Positions 19,913-28,887 of a stretch of 64,000 bases of DNA are shown here, one piece after another (positions within the stretch are counted from its first letter, which is position 1; the number at the start of each line of letters is the position of its first letter). The position numbers and the translations under genes are program-made. Under the pieces are notes generated by a model that saw only the letters and a list, made by a program, of their open reading frames with translations, was not told the origin of the DNA and made no database searches. The DNA is from Brevibacillus laterosporus (GTDB lineage Bacteria; Bacillota; Bacilli; Brevibacillales; Brevibacillaceae), in NCBI RefSeq assembly GCF_030489605.1, contig NZ_JAUKFY010000005.1:248001-312000 (forward strand), given 5' to 3'.

Positions 19913-20362
19913 ATGAATAAAGGCCAACGACACATCAAAATCAAAGAGATCATCATGAATAATGATATAGAAACACAGGATGAGCTCGTAGATTACCTGC
20001 GCTCAAACGGGTACAGTGTAACACAGGCAACTGTTTCACGTGATATTAAAGAACTGCATTTGATAAAAATTCCAATGAGTGACGGCCGTTACAAATATTC
20101 TGTACCAACGGACCAAAAGTTTAATCCATTGCAAAAAATGAAGCGCGTGCTTTTGGATTCATTTGTGAGCATTGATTTTTCCGAAAACCTGATCGTACTA
20201 AAAACAATGCCAGGAAATGCCAATTCCGTTGCTGTTCTGATTGACAATTTACATTGGAATGAGATAATGGGTTGTGTTTGCGGTGATGATACGATTTTAA
20301 TCATTTGTCGAACCAAAGAGAATGCAAAAGAAGTGTCCCAACGCTTCTTAGACATGCTATAA
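19913..20362 (+). CDS. argR: Arginine repressor/activator ArgR (AhrC)
   Basis: A 149-residue regulator of arginine biosynthesis and catabolism. The winged helix includes the conserved [13 protein letters not shown], and the C-terminal hexamerisation and arginine-binding domain has the [14 protein letters not shown] segment. The ATG at 19913 has GGGAG upstream and is preferred over the in-frame GTG at 19895. Confidence 0.96.
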   Translation: MNKGQRHIKIKEIIMNNDIETQDELVDYLRSNGYSVTQATVSRDIKELHLIKIPMSDGRYKYSVPTDQKFNPLQKMKRVLLDSFVSIDFSENLIVLKTMPGNANSVAVLIDNLHWNEIMGCVCGDDTILIICRTKENAKEVSQRFLDML

Positions 20363-20374
20363 GGAAGGGTATGC

Positions 20375-22099
20375 ATGATCCACGAACTAACCATACGCAA
20401 TTTTGCGATTATCAAACACACCACTATCTCTTTTGGGCCAGGGCTTAATATCCTGACAGGGGAGACAGGGGCAGGTAAATCCATTATTATCGATGCGCTA
20501 GGGCAATTGCTCGGTGATCGCAGTTCAGCAGAGCTTATTCGTTACGGAGAAAAACGGGCAGAGATAGAAGGTCTGTTCGAATGTAAGCCAGGGCATCCTG
20601 CTTACGTCGTCTGTGAGAACTTCGGCATTCAGGTTGACCCTGATGGTATCTTGGTTGTACGTCGGGATATTTCTTCTACGGGTAAAAGCATCATTCGCGT
20701 TAATGGCCAGCTAATTACTTTAGCAATGTTACGAGAATTAGGCCCGTGGTTGGTAAACGTACACGGTCAGCATGATCATCAGGCGCTTATGCAATCAGAT
20801 AAGCATATTCGCTGGCTCGATGCTTATGGGGAGTCTCGCTTGGCTGGAACAAAACAAGAATTTAGTCATTTATATCAAAAATATCGCAAAGCCGTGCAGG
20901 ATTTATCACGAATGGCTAAGAATGAGCGCGAATTAATGCAGCGTATTGACCTGTTAAGCTATCAGTTAAATGAAATTGAAGCGGCAAAATTAATCCCTGG
21001 TGAAGATGAGAAGCTCATGCAGCAACGTAAGAAGTGGGCTAATATTGAAAAAATATTTGCTGGTGTACAGGATGCTTATATGTCCCTTTATGGAGATCAG
21101 AGGGGACAAGATTGGCTTGGGCACGCTATGGGGGAATTGGAGCGGGTACAACAATATGATGAACAGCTAGTTCCGATCGTAGAAACGATTCAAAGTGCAT
21201 ATTATCAGGTAGAAGATACCGTTCAACAATTGCGTCATATAAAGGATCGGCTGGATTTTGATCCTGCTATCCTAGCTGAAGTAGAAAGCAGGTTAGACCA
21301 GTTATCTGGATTAAAACGCAAGTATGGTAAGTCCGTAGACGAGATTCTGGAATATGCAGCAGGTATACAGGATGAACTAGATGAAATCCAGCATTATGAT
21401 GATCGTTTGCAACAAATGGAGAAAACACTCCGTGAAGCCGAAGCTGATGTAGCTGTTGAGGCACTGGAATTAAGTACGATTCGCCGTGAGTTAGCAATAG
21501 AGCTTGCTAACCTGATTGAGCATGAGCTAAAAGAATTGCATATGGAACGAGCACGTTTTGCAATTGAGATTAGGCATATTCCCGACGAGCGAGGCATTGA
21601 GGTTGAGGGCAATCGAGTTAGGGTGAGTTCTCGCGGGATTGATGAGATAGAATTTCTGATTGCCCCGAACCCAGGTGAACCACTACGCCCCTTAACCAAG
21701 ATTGCCTCTGGAGGGGAATTATCCCGTGTCATGCTCGCGATTAAAAGCATACTAGCCACTACCGAGCAGGTGGGCACTCTGATCTTCGATGAAGTAGATA
21801 CTGGTGTCAGCGGTCGAGCTGCTCAAGCTATTGCGGAAAAATTGGCACGAGTAGCGAGACATCGCCAAGTGCTATGTATTACGCATTTACCACAAGTAGC
21901 TTCTATGGCAGATGCCCATTTTTATATTCAAAAGCAGATGGATGAGCAGGAGACCAGCACAACGGTTGTCCTCATGTCTGCTGAAGAGCGCGTAAACGAG
22001 CTTGCTCGTATGCTTGGCGGAGCTGAAGTTACAGAGAAAACAAAAGAGCATGCTAAGGAAATGATTCTCCTTGGAGAAGAACGGAAAGCTGTCAATTGA
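20375..22099 (+). CDS. recN: DNA repair protein RecN
   Basis: A 574-residue SMC-like ATPase of double-strand break repair. The N-terminal Walker A GETGAGKSIIIDALGQLLGD, a central coiled coil (about residues 160-380), the signature SGGELSRVMLAIKSIL and the Walker B LIFDEVDTGVSGRAAQ are intact. Normal length. Confidence 0.97.
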   Translation: MIHELTIRNFAIIKHTTISFGPGLNILTGETGAGKSIIIDALGQLLGDRSSAELIRYGEKRAEIEGLFECKPGHPAYVVCENFGIQVDPDGILVVRRDISSTGKSIIRVNGQLITLAMLRELGPWLVNVHGQHDHQALMQSDKHIRWLDAYGESRLAGTKQEFSHLYQKYRKAVQDLSRMAKNERELMQRIDLLSYQLNEIEAAKLIPGEDEKLMQQRKKWANIEKIFAGVQDAYMSLYGDQRGQDWLGHAMGELERVQQYDEQLVPIVETIQSAYYQVEDTVQQLRHIKDRLDFDPAILAEVESRLDQLSGLKRKYGKSVDEILEYAAGIQDELDEIQHYDDRLQQMEKTLREAEADVAVEALELSTIRRELAIELANLIEHELKELHMERARFAIEIRHIPDERGIEVEGNRVRVSSRGIDEIEFLIAPNPGEPLRPLTKIASGGELSRVMLAIKSILATTEQVGTLIFDEVDTGVSGRAAQAIAEKLARVARHRQVLCITHLPQVASMADAHFYIQKQMDEQETSTTVVLMSAEERVNELARMLGGAEVTEKTKEHAKEMILLGEERKAVN

Positions 22100-22115
22100 A
22101 ATTGACAGCTTTTTG
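22085..22115 (+). terminator. Terminator overlapping the recN stop
   Basis: AAGCTGTCAATT and AATTGACAGCTT form a long stem with a very short loop, followed by a T run. The left arm includes the last recN codons. Confidence 0.8.
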
Positions 22116-22208
22116 GTGTTATAAACAGGTGGCGTGCAGGTAACATTAAATATTAGTAAGTGAGGTGTAGCTGTAGGTGTAGGTAGGGAAGCTAGGAGTG
22201 ATTGCTGG

Positions 22209-23534
22209 GTGATACGAAATCACAAAAGAAAATGGATTGGATCTCTGCTCTTACTCTTGACTGCGTTTATTGTTACTTCAACCCCCTTTCATGATGTAAC
22301 CTCTTTACCCAAAGAACTACGGTTATTTGAAGGTTCCCTTAGCCAATTAAAGCTTTCCGTACCTGTAATGGGAACGTTAGTAAACAGTAACCCCGAAATT
22401 TTGCAAGTAAACGGAAAAGAAGCCCGTGAAGTACACGTCGATTTTAGCCAACCATTGCAAGTAGCACCCAAAAAAGTAGGGCAGGCTCGTCTGCAATGGC
22501 GAGTTGGCAAGCTTCCCATTAAAGAAGTTAAGGTTAATGTGCTCCCCGATCTGAAAGTCATACCTGGCGGACAATCAATAGGTGTTAAGCTACAGACTGC
22601 TGGCGTTCTTGTAGTTGGCCATCATTTGGTTGATACAGGTAAAGAAAAGGTTTCACCTGGTGAAAAATCTGGCATTCATGTTGGAGATATGATTGTCAAA
22701 ATGAATGATCTGTACATTAATGACATGAGTGAAGTCAAAAAGATTGTGAATGAAGCTGGTGCAAAGAACCAATCTATTCAACTCATGGTTGTACGTGGAA
22801 AAGAAAAGATCGTTTTGACACTTAAACCAGCACAAGACAAAAAAGATAATCAGTATCGCATGGGACTTTATATTCGTGATTCCGCAGCAGGTGTGGGCAC
22901 GTTAACTTTTTATGAGCCAGAATCAAAGGCATACGGAGCTCTTGGTCACGTCATTTCAGATGTAGATACAGGACAGCCTATCGTTGTGGGAGATGGACAA
23001 ATCGTGCAGGCTAGTGTTACTTCCATTGAGAAAGGGCAGAGTGGTAATCCAGGTGAGAAATTCGCCCGCTTTTACAATGAAAATGAAGTGTTAGGCAACA
23101 TTTCAAAAAACACCCCGTTTGGCATTTTCGGAAAAATGTATGACAAACCTAAAAGAGCAAAGCGAAATGAACCATTGCCGGTAGCATTAGCTGAGCAGGT
23201 AAAAGAAGGTCCAGCAAAAATTTTAACAGTCGTGAATGGACAAGAGGTAGAAGAGTTTGAGATTGAAATTGTCAACGTTGTAAAACAGCATTTTCCTGCA
23301 ACTAAAGGGATGATCATTAAGGTTAATGACAAGCGATTATTAGAAAAAACAGGTGGAATTGTACAAGGTATGAGCGGCAGCCCTATTATTCAAGAGGGTA
23401 AAGTGGTTGGAGCAGTTACGCATGTATTCGTCAATGATCCTACTTCCGGCTATGGTTGCTTTATTGAATGGATGCTTCAGGATGCGGGTTTGACGATAAA
23501 ACAACAACAATCAATGGGTCTCAAGGCGAGCTAA
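22209..23534 (+). CDS. spoIVB: SpoIVB serine peptidase (sigma-K checkpoint)
   Basis: A 441-residue secreted PA-clan serine protease of the forespore that cleaves SpoIVFA and so triggers pro-sigma-K processing. A signal anchor is at residues 11-27, a PDZ domain around residues 130-205 (SGIHVGDMIVKMNDLYINDM), catalytic His at about 247 (GALGHVISD), and catalytic Ser at about 391 in GMSGSPI. GTG start with AGGAG about 10 bases upstream. It lies just before spo0A, as in Bacillus. Confidence 0.96.
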   Translation: MIRNHKRKWIGSLLLLLTAFIVTSTPFHDVTSLPKELRLFEGSLSQLKLSVPVMGTLVNSNPEILQVNGKEAREVHVDFSQPLQVAPKKVGQARLQWRVGKLPIKEVKVNVLPDLKVIPGGQSIGVKLQTAGVLVVGHHLVDTGKEKVSPGEKSGIHVGDMIVKMNDLYINDMSEVKKIVNEAGAKNQSIQLMVVRGKEKIVLTLKPAQDKKDNQYRMGLYIRDSAAGVGTLTFYEPESKAYGALGHVISDVDTGQPIVVGDGQIVQASVTSIEKGQSGNPGEKFARFYNENEVLGNISKNTPFGIFGKMYDKPKRAKRNEPLPVALAEQVKEGPAKILTVVNGQEVEEFEIEIVNVVKQHFPATKGMIIKVNDKRLLEKTGGIVQGMSGSPIIQEGKVVGAVTHVFVNDPTSGYGCFIEWMLQDAGLTIKQQQSMGLKAS

Positions 23535-23556
23535 GAGCTTGCTTGAGACCTTTTTA
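23518..23556 (+). terminator. Terminator after spoIVB
   Basis: GGTCTCAAG and CTTGAGACC form a 9-bp stem around the spoIVB stop codon, followed by TTTTT. Confidence 0.85.
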
Positions 23557-23662
23557 CATTCTTGTTTCTGAAGAACCAAATACGGAAATTAGCAAAAGTT
23601 CTACAGCAAATTACACGATATCCCTCCTATAAATATCTGATCATCTGTCCTTTTACTCTTAT

Positions 23663-23730
23663 TTGTCGAATCATCAGAGATATCATTCAATCTTTCGTCA
23701 TGGGCAGGAGTTAAAAATGACCTGTCGAAT
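23663..23730 (+). promoter_or_regulatory. spo0A control region: Spo0A boxes and sigma-H-like promoter
   Basis: A perfect 0A box TTGTCGAA is at 23663-23670 and a 7/8 match CTGTCGAA at 23722-23729. A sigma-H-like promoter, AGGAGTT at 23706 and GAAT at 23727, has 14 bases between; its -10 overlaps the second 0A box. This matches the sporulation promoter logic of spo0A in Bacillus. Confidence 0.6.
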
Positions 23731-23823
23731 AATTTACCTTAAGGAATCAAGAGAAACGTACTTCTTCACAGGAAAGAAGTGTTAGATCATGCTCTGTGAT
23801 CGAATGCGTAAGGAGGAACGAAT

Positions 23824-24606
23824 TTGAGTAAGATAAGCGTGGTATTAGCTGATGACAATCGTGAGTTTGTAGGTCTTCTTGAAGAGTATATTAACACTCA
23901 GAGTGATATGAGCGTAAGCGGGGTTGCTTATAACGGAAATGATGTATTAAAGATCGTCCAAGAACGCGTTCCAGACATTATTATTTTGGACATTATTATG
24001 CCTCATCTGGATGGCTTGGCTGTATTAGAACAAATTCAAGCGATGCGACTAACGCCTCAACCTAAAATCATCATGCTGACAGCATTTGGCCAAGAAGAGA
24101 TTACAAAGCGCGCGGTAGAACTTGGGGCATCTTACTATATATTAAAGCCTTTTGACATGGACATTCTTGCACAGCGAATTCGTCAGATGATCGGTAGCAA
24201 GACCTCTTTTATCCCCGTAATGAAAACCTCTTCGATGATACAAAATAAAGGACGTAATTTAGATGCCAACATAACCAGCATTATCCATGAGATCGGAGTG
24301 CCTGCTCATATTAAAGGATATCTATATTTGCGAGAAGCAATTACAATGGTCTATAACGATGTTGAGCTATTGGGTTCTATCACAAAGGTACTTTATCCGG
24401 ATATTGCTAAAAAGTTTAATACAACAGCCAGCCGTGTGGAACGTGCAATCCGTCACGCGATTGAAGTGGCTTGGTCGAGAGGTAACCTGGATTCCATTTC
24501 TAGCTTGTTTGGCTATACGGTTTCTAATACTAAGGCAAAACCCACAAATAGCGAGTTTATCGCGATGGTGGCGGATAAGCTGCGGATTGAGGCGAAGATT
24601 AGTTAA
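23824..24606 (+). CDS. spo0A: Sporulation transcription factor Spo0A
   Basis: The 260-residue master regulator of sporulation. The receiver domain has the acidic pocket near residues 10-11 (LADDN), the phosphorylated Asp at exactly residue 56 ([12 protein letters not shown]) and the Lys in [10 protein letters not shown]. The C-terminal effector domain with the [19 protein letters not shown] recognition helix is complete. TTG start after AAGGAGG. The reading frame ends normally ([12 protein letters not shown]), so the downstream prophage has not truncated it. Confidence 0.98.
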   Translation: MSKISVVLADDNREFVGLLEEYINTQSDMSVSGVAYNGNDVLKIVQERVPDIIILDIIMPHLDGLAVLEQIQAMRLTPQPKIIMLTAFGQEEITKRAVELGASYYILKPFDMDILAQRIRQMIGSKTSFIPVMKTSSMIQNKGRNLDANITSIIHEIGVPAHIKGYLYLREAITMVYNDVELLGSITKVLYPDIAKKFNTTASRVERAIRHAIEVAWSRGNLDSISSLFGYTVSNTKAKPTNSEFIAMVADKLRIEAKIS

Positions 24607-24868
24607 AGCCGATACCCACGCTGTTTTCACGTTAAGCTAAGCGTCTTGTTTGGGTCAATTTTTGCTTGTGGCTCGCTCGAGATTCCAATAAATTTTTCAT
24701 CGGCATTACGATAAAGTTGGTCTTTTCACCTCCGTATTTTTACGTAGTTAGTCGGAAAGATCGCTTGACCAAAAGTGTACCTGAATATTTATTGTGAATC
24801 AACTTTAACTGGAGGATAAGTTAGAAAATAGTAGAATACCTTCGCGGATAAACTCACGGTATCATTGC
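24607..24868. other. Host-prophage junction region without a clear gene
   Basis: No convincing ORF is seen. Nested complementary segments (ACCCACGC near 24614 with GCGT and TGGGT near 24640-24655, then ATTTTT) may terminate spo0A. A minus-strand GGAGGTG at about 24728-24734 is not followed by a good start. The prophage boundary probably lies here or slightly downstream, but no attachment site can be defined from one end. Confidence 0.4.
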
Positions 24869-24898
24869 GCTAGTCCTTCGGGGCTGGCTTTTTTATTT
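24869..24898 (+). terminator. Terminator hairpin with UUCG loop
   Basis: GCTAGTCC and GGGCTGGC pair around a TTCG tetraloop, followed by TTTTTTATTT. It lies upstream of the first prophage-side gene. Confidence 0.75.
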
Positions 24899-24964
24899 GG
24901 ATTATACTGAACAATCTAGTAAGATTAACGTATATTGAATCTGTTAAAATCTGGAGGGGTTTTA

Positions 24965-25399
24965 ATGAAGCGATTTTCGTATGTAGTAATAATTGTTCTT
25001 TTACTAGCCGGATGCAGTTCGGAACAAACGAGTAAGTCTTTGAGTGCAGAGGAGCAACTCGCACTCCAATACGTAGAGCAGTTCCTGAATAATAAGGACG
25101 TAGAGGTTAAGAAGAAGTTTGTCGAAGAACATGTTCATCCGGACGTGAAGCAGATTTTCTCACTGGCCGCGAATGCTATATCTGGAGACAGCGCCATACT
25201 TAGTGATACAACAGTTATCGGATCGGTAGATTACGAGAAGGCCGGGAAAAAGGGTAAGACAGTATTAGTCCGCGGTAAAAATAATAAAGGTGAAGAGGTT
25301 GAACTGATTTTCCTTATTATGGACGGTAAGTTTGGTTGGGGGTCCTCGGAAGCGTCCAATAAAAAGGTATTCCAAGAACTCCGCGCAAAATTTAAATAA
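24965..25399 (+). CDS. Putative lipoprotein
   Basis: A 144-residue protein with a lipoprotein signal peptide: a charged start, a hydrophobic core and the lipobox LLAGC, making Cys 19 or so the lipidated residue. The mature part is charged and soluble. No family is recognised. The ATG at 24965 follows TGGAGGGG. It is the first gene beyond spo0A and may be host or prophage; it carries its own terminator downstream. Confidence 0.65.
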   Translation: MKRFSYVVIIVLLLAGCSSEQTSKSLSAEEQLALQYVEQFLNNKDVEVKKKFVEEHVHPDVKQIFSLAANAISGDSAILSDTTVIGSVDYEKAGKKGKTVLVRGKNNKGEEVELIFLIMDGKFGWGSSEASNKKVFQELRAKFK

Positions 25400-25451
25400 T
25401 GTAATTCTAGGTGTAGTATTCACCTAATACTCTTAAATACATAAAGGATGG

Positions 25452-25483
25452 AGCCTGTCGAGAGACGGGCTTTATTTTTTTTT
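25452..25483 (+). terminator. Terminator after the lipoprotein gene
   Basis: AGCCTGTC and GACGGGCT form an 8-bp stem with a GAGA loop, followed by a long T run. Confidence 0.9.
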
Positions 25484-25510
25484 GTTCAAAAGTAAAAAAA
25501 ATTGTTTAAA

Positions 25511-25560
25511 GGTTTATGTACCAATTTCGGCTACCTCATTGGCCTATTAAGAGTAAAGGG
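25511..25560 (+). repeat. 50-bp repeat, copy A
   Basis: 47 of 50 bases match copy B at 25667-25716. The core contains CCAAT and ATTGG separated by 12 bases. A related third copy lies at 40176-40222. The copies sit in the gap before the winged-helix gene at 25803 and the sigma-like gene at 40234, so a shared promoter or operator is likely. Confidence 0.8.
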
Positions 25561-25666
25561 TGTCATAAATGCTAGATGAGTCAAATTAATTTACTAAACG
25601 TGTACCAAATTTTTGAGTTTTTGTAGTCTCGTAATTATAGGCAATTGTTAAAGTAAAAAAATTTAA

Positions 25667-25716
25667 GGTTTATGTCCCAATTTCGACTACCTCATTGCCC
25701 TATTAAGAGTAAAGGG
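25667..25716 (+). repeat. 50-bp repeat, copy B
   Basis: The second copy, ending about 87 bases before the start of the winged-helix gene. It contains TGTCCCAAT, 12 bases, then ATTGCCCTATTAA. The spacing would fit either a promoter (TGTCCC to CCCTAT, about 18 bases) or an operator dyad. Confidence 0.8.
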
Positions 25717-25802
25717 ACAAAAATTTTTCTCCTAAAAGTGTGCGAACTCACCATCGCGTACGAATAAACAAGTGTAGGCATCAGTTGGAGGTGAATATCC
25801 GA

Positions 25803-26261
25803 GTGGCAAACGTATACATCCGAGAGGGCACGCTACGATCCGGCTTTAGTCTCGTTTACCACGACATATGGGACGTATACCATCCGTACATTGGCGACAA
25901 GGCAACGTTATACTACCTTTTCCTCTTACGTTTCCGAAATAACGACGAGTCATCGTTTAACCACGGCAAGTCATGGCGAGGGCGCAAGGGTATCGTTGAA
26001 AAGTTCCAGATGAGCTACTCGACGCTCCCGTTGTTGGACGGGATACTCAGCGCGATCGGACTGGTGGACATCGAGACACGTCCGAGTCCTAACGGAGCAG
26101 ACAAGATATACTACACCGTTCACGATCCGTTGACTGAGGCTGAGTTTGCGGGAAGGTTGCCGGGATTCATCGAGAGGCTCCGGGAGATGGCGGCGTCAAA
26201 GCCAGAGGTAAAGAAACTGCTCGGCAAGGAGAAAGGGAGGGAGGTATCTACACACCAGTAG
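25803..26261 (+). CDS. Winged-helix-like phage protein
   Basis: The 152-residue product has an early region (DIWDVYHPYIGDKATLYYLFLLRFRNND) and a following block that look like the helical DnaD/replication-type winged-helix proteins of phages. GTG 25803 is chosen because TTGGAGGTG lies 9 bases upstream. The C-terminus is basic (VKKLLGKEKGRE). The -1 frame stays open across the stop for another 30 codons (see findings). Role unknown; likely DNA binding and early. Confidence 0.55.
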   Translation: MANVYIREGTLRSGFSLVYHDIWDVYHPYIGDKATLYYLFLLRFRNNDESSFNHGKSWRGRKGIVEKFQMSYSTLPLLDGILSAIGLVDIETRPSPNGADKIYYTVHDPLTEAEFAGRLPGFIERLREMAASKPEVKKLLGKEKGREVSTHQ

Positions 26262-26526
26262 AAACATACTACGCTAACGTAGAGACATACTACTCACGCG
26301 TAGATGAAAAAGAATTATTAAAAAGAATGTTTTTAAAGAATAAAAGATAGCGCATCAATCAGTCACTACGTTCCTTCTATCGCGCGGTCAACTATTAAGT
26401 AGAAGGTATTATCTCTATTAGAAGGATCACGCGAAGAAAGGTATGTGATTATATACTATCGCGGGGATGTATATCTAAGAAGTAGAACAATGGGGCGAAC
26501 GAACCCCGAACAGGAGGATGTACTTT

Positions 26527-27549
26527 ATGTTATTACCGATTGAAAGTATTAAAGTTTCCGACCGTATTCGTAAAGACTTCGGCAATATCGAAGAACTCGC
26601 GCAAGATATCGCTGACAATGGATTGATTAATCCACCGGTTACCACGCCTGATAGCGTCCTCATTGCAGGTGAACGCCGCCTCCGAGCTTGCAAGCATCTC
26701 GGCTGGCAACAAATTGAGGTCCGCGTCATGACCGTTCGTGACTACGAGCATCAACTACGAATGGAAATCAGCGAGAATGAAAACCGCAAGGAATTTACAT
26801 TCAGTGAACGAGTTGACTGGGCGCGTAGGCTGGAACGCGTGGAAAGGGTAAAGTCGGAACAACGGGAAAAGGCCGGAAAGAAAATAGACCCTACGGAAAG
26901 TTTACCGGAGGGTAAGAAAGGCGAGACGCGAGACATTGTAGCAAACGTATCCGGCTTCGGCTCCGGAAAGCAATACGAAAAGGCCAAGTACATCGCTGAC
27001 AACGCAGACCCCGAAATTATTGCGCAGCTCGATGACGACGAAATATCAATACACCGGGCCTACACGGAAACTAAACGTAAACTTGCCGAAAAGGAAGCCG
27101 AAGTACAACGTTTGACCTCCGAGTTAGAAGGCGCGCGGACGGCGGTACCCCCGAATGAAACCGAGAAAAGACTTCGGGATGCTGAGACACGTATTGCAGA
27201 AATAGAGCGTGAGCGAGACGAAATGGAAGCGTCCCTCGTGCAAAGCTACGATCGTATCCGACAACTGGAACGGCTAGAACGATCAGTCAAGCACCAACAA
27301 GATAGCCCGTTATACGATATCTTCCGTTCAGTGACTTCGGCTTCTGGTTACCTCAAAGTATTTCTCGAAAATGAAAGGTTCGCGGGGGACGTTATTATGG
27401 GAGCAGAGCGACAACTGGTGGAGAGACTTTCGGCCGAACTCAAAAACATTGCTAGGCTATCTGAGCAAATGACAGTTGCTATTGAAAGTGAGTCGCGGAT
27501 TACGGTTATTGACGTAACCGATAACAATAAATTAATCGAGGTGGTTTAA
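26527..27549 (+). CDS. ParB-like nuclease-domain protein with coiled coil
   Basis: A 340-residue protein. Residues 1-75 form a ParB/sulfiredoxin-type N-terminal domain with the diagnostic SVLIAGERRLRACKHLGW. A helical DNA-binding middle follows, and residues 180-250 form a charged coiled coil. ATG 26527 has AGGAGG nine bases upstream; ATG 26518 abuts that site. Proteins of this type in phages are either partition-like or transcriptional regulators. No parA is seen nearby, so true partition is unlikely. Confidence 0.75.
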   Translation: MLLPIESIKVSDRIRKDFGNIEELAQDIADNGLINPPVTTPDSVLIAGERRLRACKHLGWQQIEVRVMTVRDYEHQLRMEISENENRKEFTFSERVDWARRLERVERVKSEQREKAGKKIDPTESLPEGKKGETRDIVANVSGFGSGKQYEKAKYIADNADPEIIAQLDDDEISIHRAYTETKRKLAEKEAEVQRLTSELEGARTAVPPNETEKRLRDAETRIAEIERERDEMEASLVQSYDRIRQLERLERSVKHQQDSPLYDIFRSVTSASGYLKVFLENERFAGDVIMGAERQLVERLSAELKNIARLSEQMTVAIESESRITVIDVTDNNKLIEVV

Positions 27550-27551
27550 TT

Positions 27552-28196
27552 ATGAAAAATCAAGTAATAACAACAAATCTACTAATGAAAATGTTTGGTA
27601 TCAATTTTGAAGAGGTGACAAGCAAGACAGCAGAACAAGCGACTAGAGAAAAGAACACAGCCTATCTACACGCAAGTAGTGAGATCGAACGCGCATTAAT
27701 GTTTGGGTCAGAAGCGGCTCAGAACGAAAACTATAAAAGAGGCATCGTGACGTGGATGCAGGATGTCGTTGAGGCGGGTAAGTTTATCAATTCAATTGAA
27801 GAACTACCTCTAGCGGCCAAGAAAACTACTATGAATTTTTTCAATAAGATTTTTCCTGATTTTGATAAAAACGCGTCTATTGCTTTTGGGATACAGTTTA
27901 ATTCCGCATTCAAATATCTCATAGCACAACCGGGGGCCATTTCGAAGAGTGGAGAGGCTTACCATTTATCTCGAATGATTTTATCTAACCTCGATAAGCG
28001 GTCAAATAACGCATTCTTTAGAAAGATTAGAAGAAACGCGACCTTGCATGATATTTTCAGGAAACGCCTCGACGAATATTCCGTCATGTGGTGGAACATC
28101 GCTATGCAGCAGGCCGGTACATTCGATAATGGCATTGTCAACGAAGTTAAATCTCAGACTCAGGCAGAAATACCAGATCAGTTACAGGTGGTTTAG
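27552..28196 (+). CDS. Hypothetical phage protein
   Basis: A 214-residue mostly helical protein of unknown family, starting two bases after the ParB-like gene ends, so probably co-transcribed. Codon use is more AT-rich than the surrounding genes. No motif is recognised. A CAGGTGG...CCACCTG hairpin without a T run covers its stop. Confidence 0.6.
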   Translation: MKNQVITTNLLMKMFGINFEEVTSKTAEQATREKNTAYLHASSEIERALMFGSEAAQNENYKRGIVTWMQDVVEAGKFINSIEELPLAAKKTTMNFFNKIFPDFDKNASIAFGIQFNSAFKYLIAQPGAISKSGEAYHLSRMILSNLDKRSNNAFFRKIRRNATLHDIFRKRLDEYSVMWWNIAMQQAGTFDNGIVNEVKSQTQAEIPDQLQVV

Positions 28197-28247
28197 AATC
28201 CTCCCACCTGAACTGGCCTGCGACAAGAAAGAAAAGGAGACGATGGT

Positions 28248-28502
28248 ATGAGTAAATTTACACGTGAGTACATTGACTTGACTGCGAAGTTGACGGCCGC
28301 AATGGAGGGATCAAACATGGCGAAAACTTCTGGTGTTCCTCAGGGAATTGCAGAGTGCGATTACCGAGCCTTACGTAATGTTGTTTTCGAGTGGTTCACG
28401 GAACAGGGCGCAACAATTGAGGACGCCGTTCGTGTTTTAGAATCGCTTAAGAAAGAGGTGTTCTTTCAGAAATGCGCTGGGGTTACGCACAAGGAGTGGT
28501 AA
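28248..28502 (+). CDS. Hypothetical phage protein
   Basis: An 84-residue protein, probably helical (AECDYRALRNVVFEWFTEQGATIEDAVRVLESLKKE). A strong AAAAGGAG site precedes the ATG. No family is recognised. It converges with the minus-strand gene ending at 28483. Confidence 0.6.
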   Translation: MSKFTREYIDLTAKLTAAMEGSNMAKTSGVPQGIAECDYRALRNVVFEWFTEQGATIEDAVRVLESLKKEVFFQKCAGVTHKEW

Positions 28503-28701
28503 GGCCTATCTCGATTTTTTTCTTATCAGTGTAAACAACGATTTTACAGTTTGGGACTATTGCTTCAAATGACGGATTATTACAACTAGTCAGTTTGGTG
28601 AGGCCAATAATTGCATTGTTATGTACTGCGATGACGGAGTCCTCATTTGCGAACAATGCAACGTCGTGGACTCCCACAATTTCCCAATCTCTTAAAAACA
28701 T
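28483..28701 (-). CDS. Small minus-strand hypothetical protein
   Basis: A 72-residue product (MFLRDWEIVGVHDVALF..., ending KKKIEIGLTTPCA) with a beta-rich look. A GGGGG site lies 10 bases before ATG 28701. It overlaps the end of the + strand gene at 28502 by 20 bases. It is one of several minus-strand genes in a + strand early region, so it may be expressed in the lysogen. Unrecognised. Confidence 0.45.
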   Translation of the reverse strand: MFLRDWEIVGVHDVALFANEDSVIAVHNNAIIGLTKLTSCNNPSFEAIVPNCKIVVYTDKKKIEIGLTTPCA

Positions 28702-28784
28702 CAAGTTTAAACCCCCTAGAATAGTCTCACAGTTTCATATTCTATACAATGTGCAGAATTCCCTTCTGAAAGGAGCCTAGCCAA

Positions 28785-28865
28785 ATGCGCATACTCGCCG
28801 GAACGTGGCGCCGGTTATCTCCCGCCACAAAGTTACGATTACTAAACGCGTGGTCACGTAAATAA
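28785..28865 (+). CDS. 26-residue basic micropeptide ORF
   Basis: ATG 28785 is preceded by AAAGGAG 11 bases upstream. The product is Arg/Lys-rich (MRILAGTWRRLSPATKLRLL...). Its last codons fall in a 20-bp repeat shared with 29050. It is the first of a run of three + strand ORFs each with its own ribosome site. Confidence 0.4.
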   Translation: MRILAGTWRRLSPATKLRLLNAWSRK

Positions 28866-28872
28866 AACGAAA
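28853..28872 (+). repeat. 20-bp direct repeat, copy 1
   Basis: GTCACGTAAATAAAACGAAA, identical to 29050-29069. In both places it spans a stop codon and precedes the ribosome binding site of the next gene. Confidence 0.7.
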
Positions 28873-28887
28873 GTGAGGCGTTTCCTC

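Noticed and set aside
24607-24868. Attachment site (attL) core
   Set aside because: Without the other prophage end or an empty site, no duplicated core can be identified.
25511-25716. CRISPR array
   Set aside because: Only two long repeats without regular spacers, and no cas gene nearby.
26527-27549. Plasmid-type ParAB partition locus
   Set aside because: A ParB-like domain is present, but no ParA ATPase and no parS-like repeats are visible nearby.
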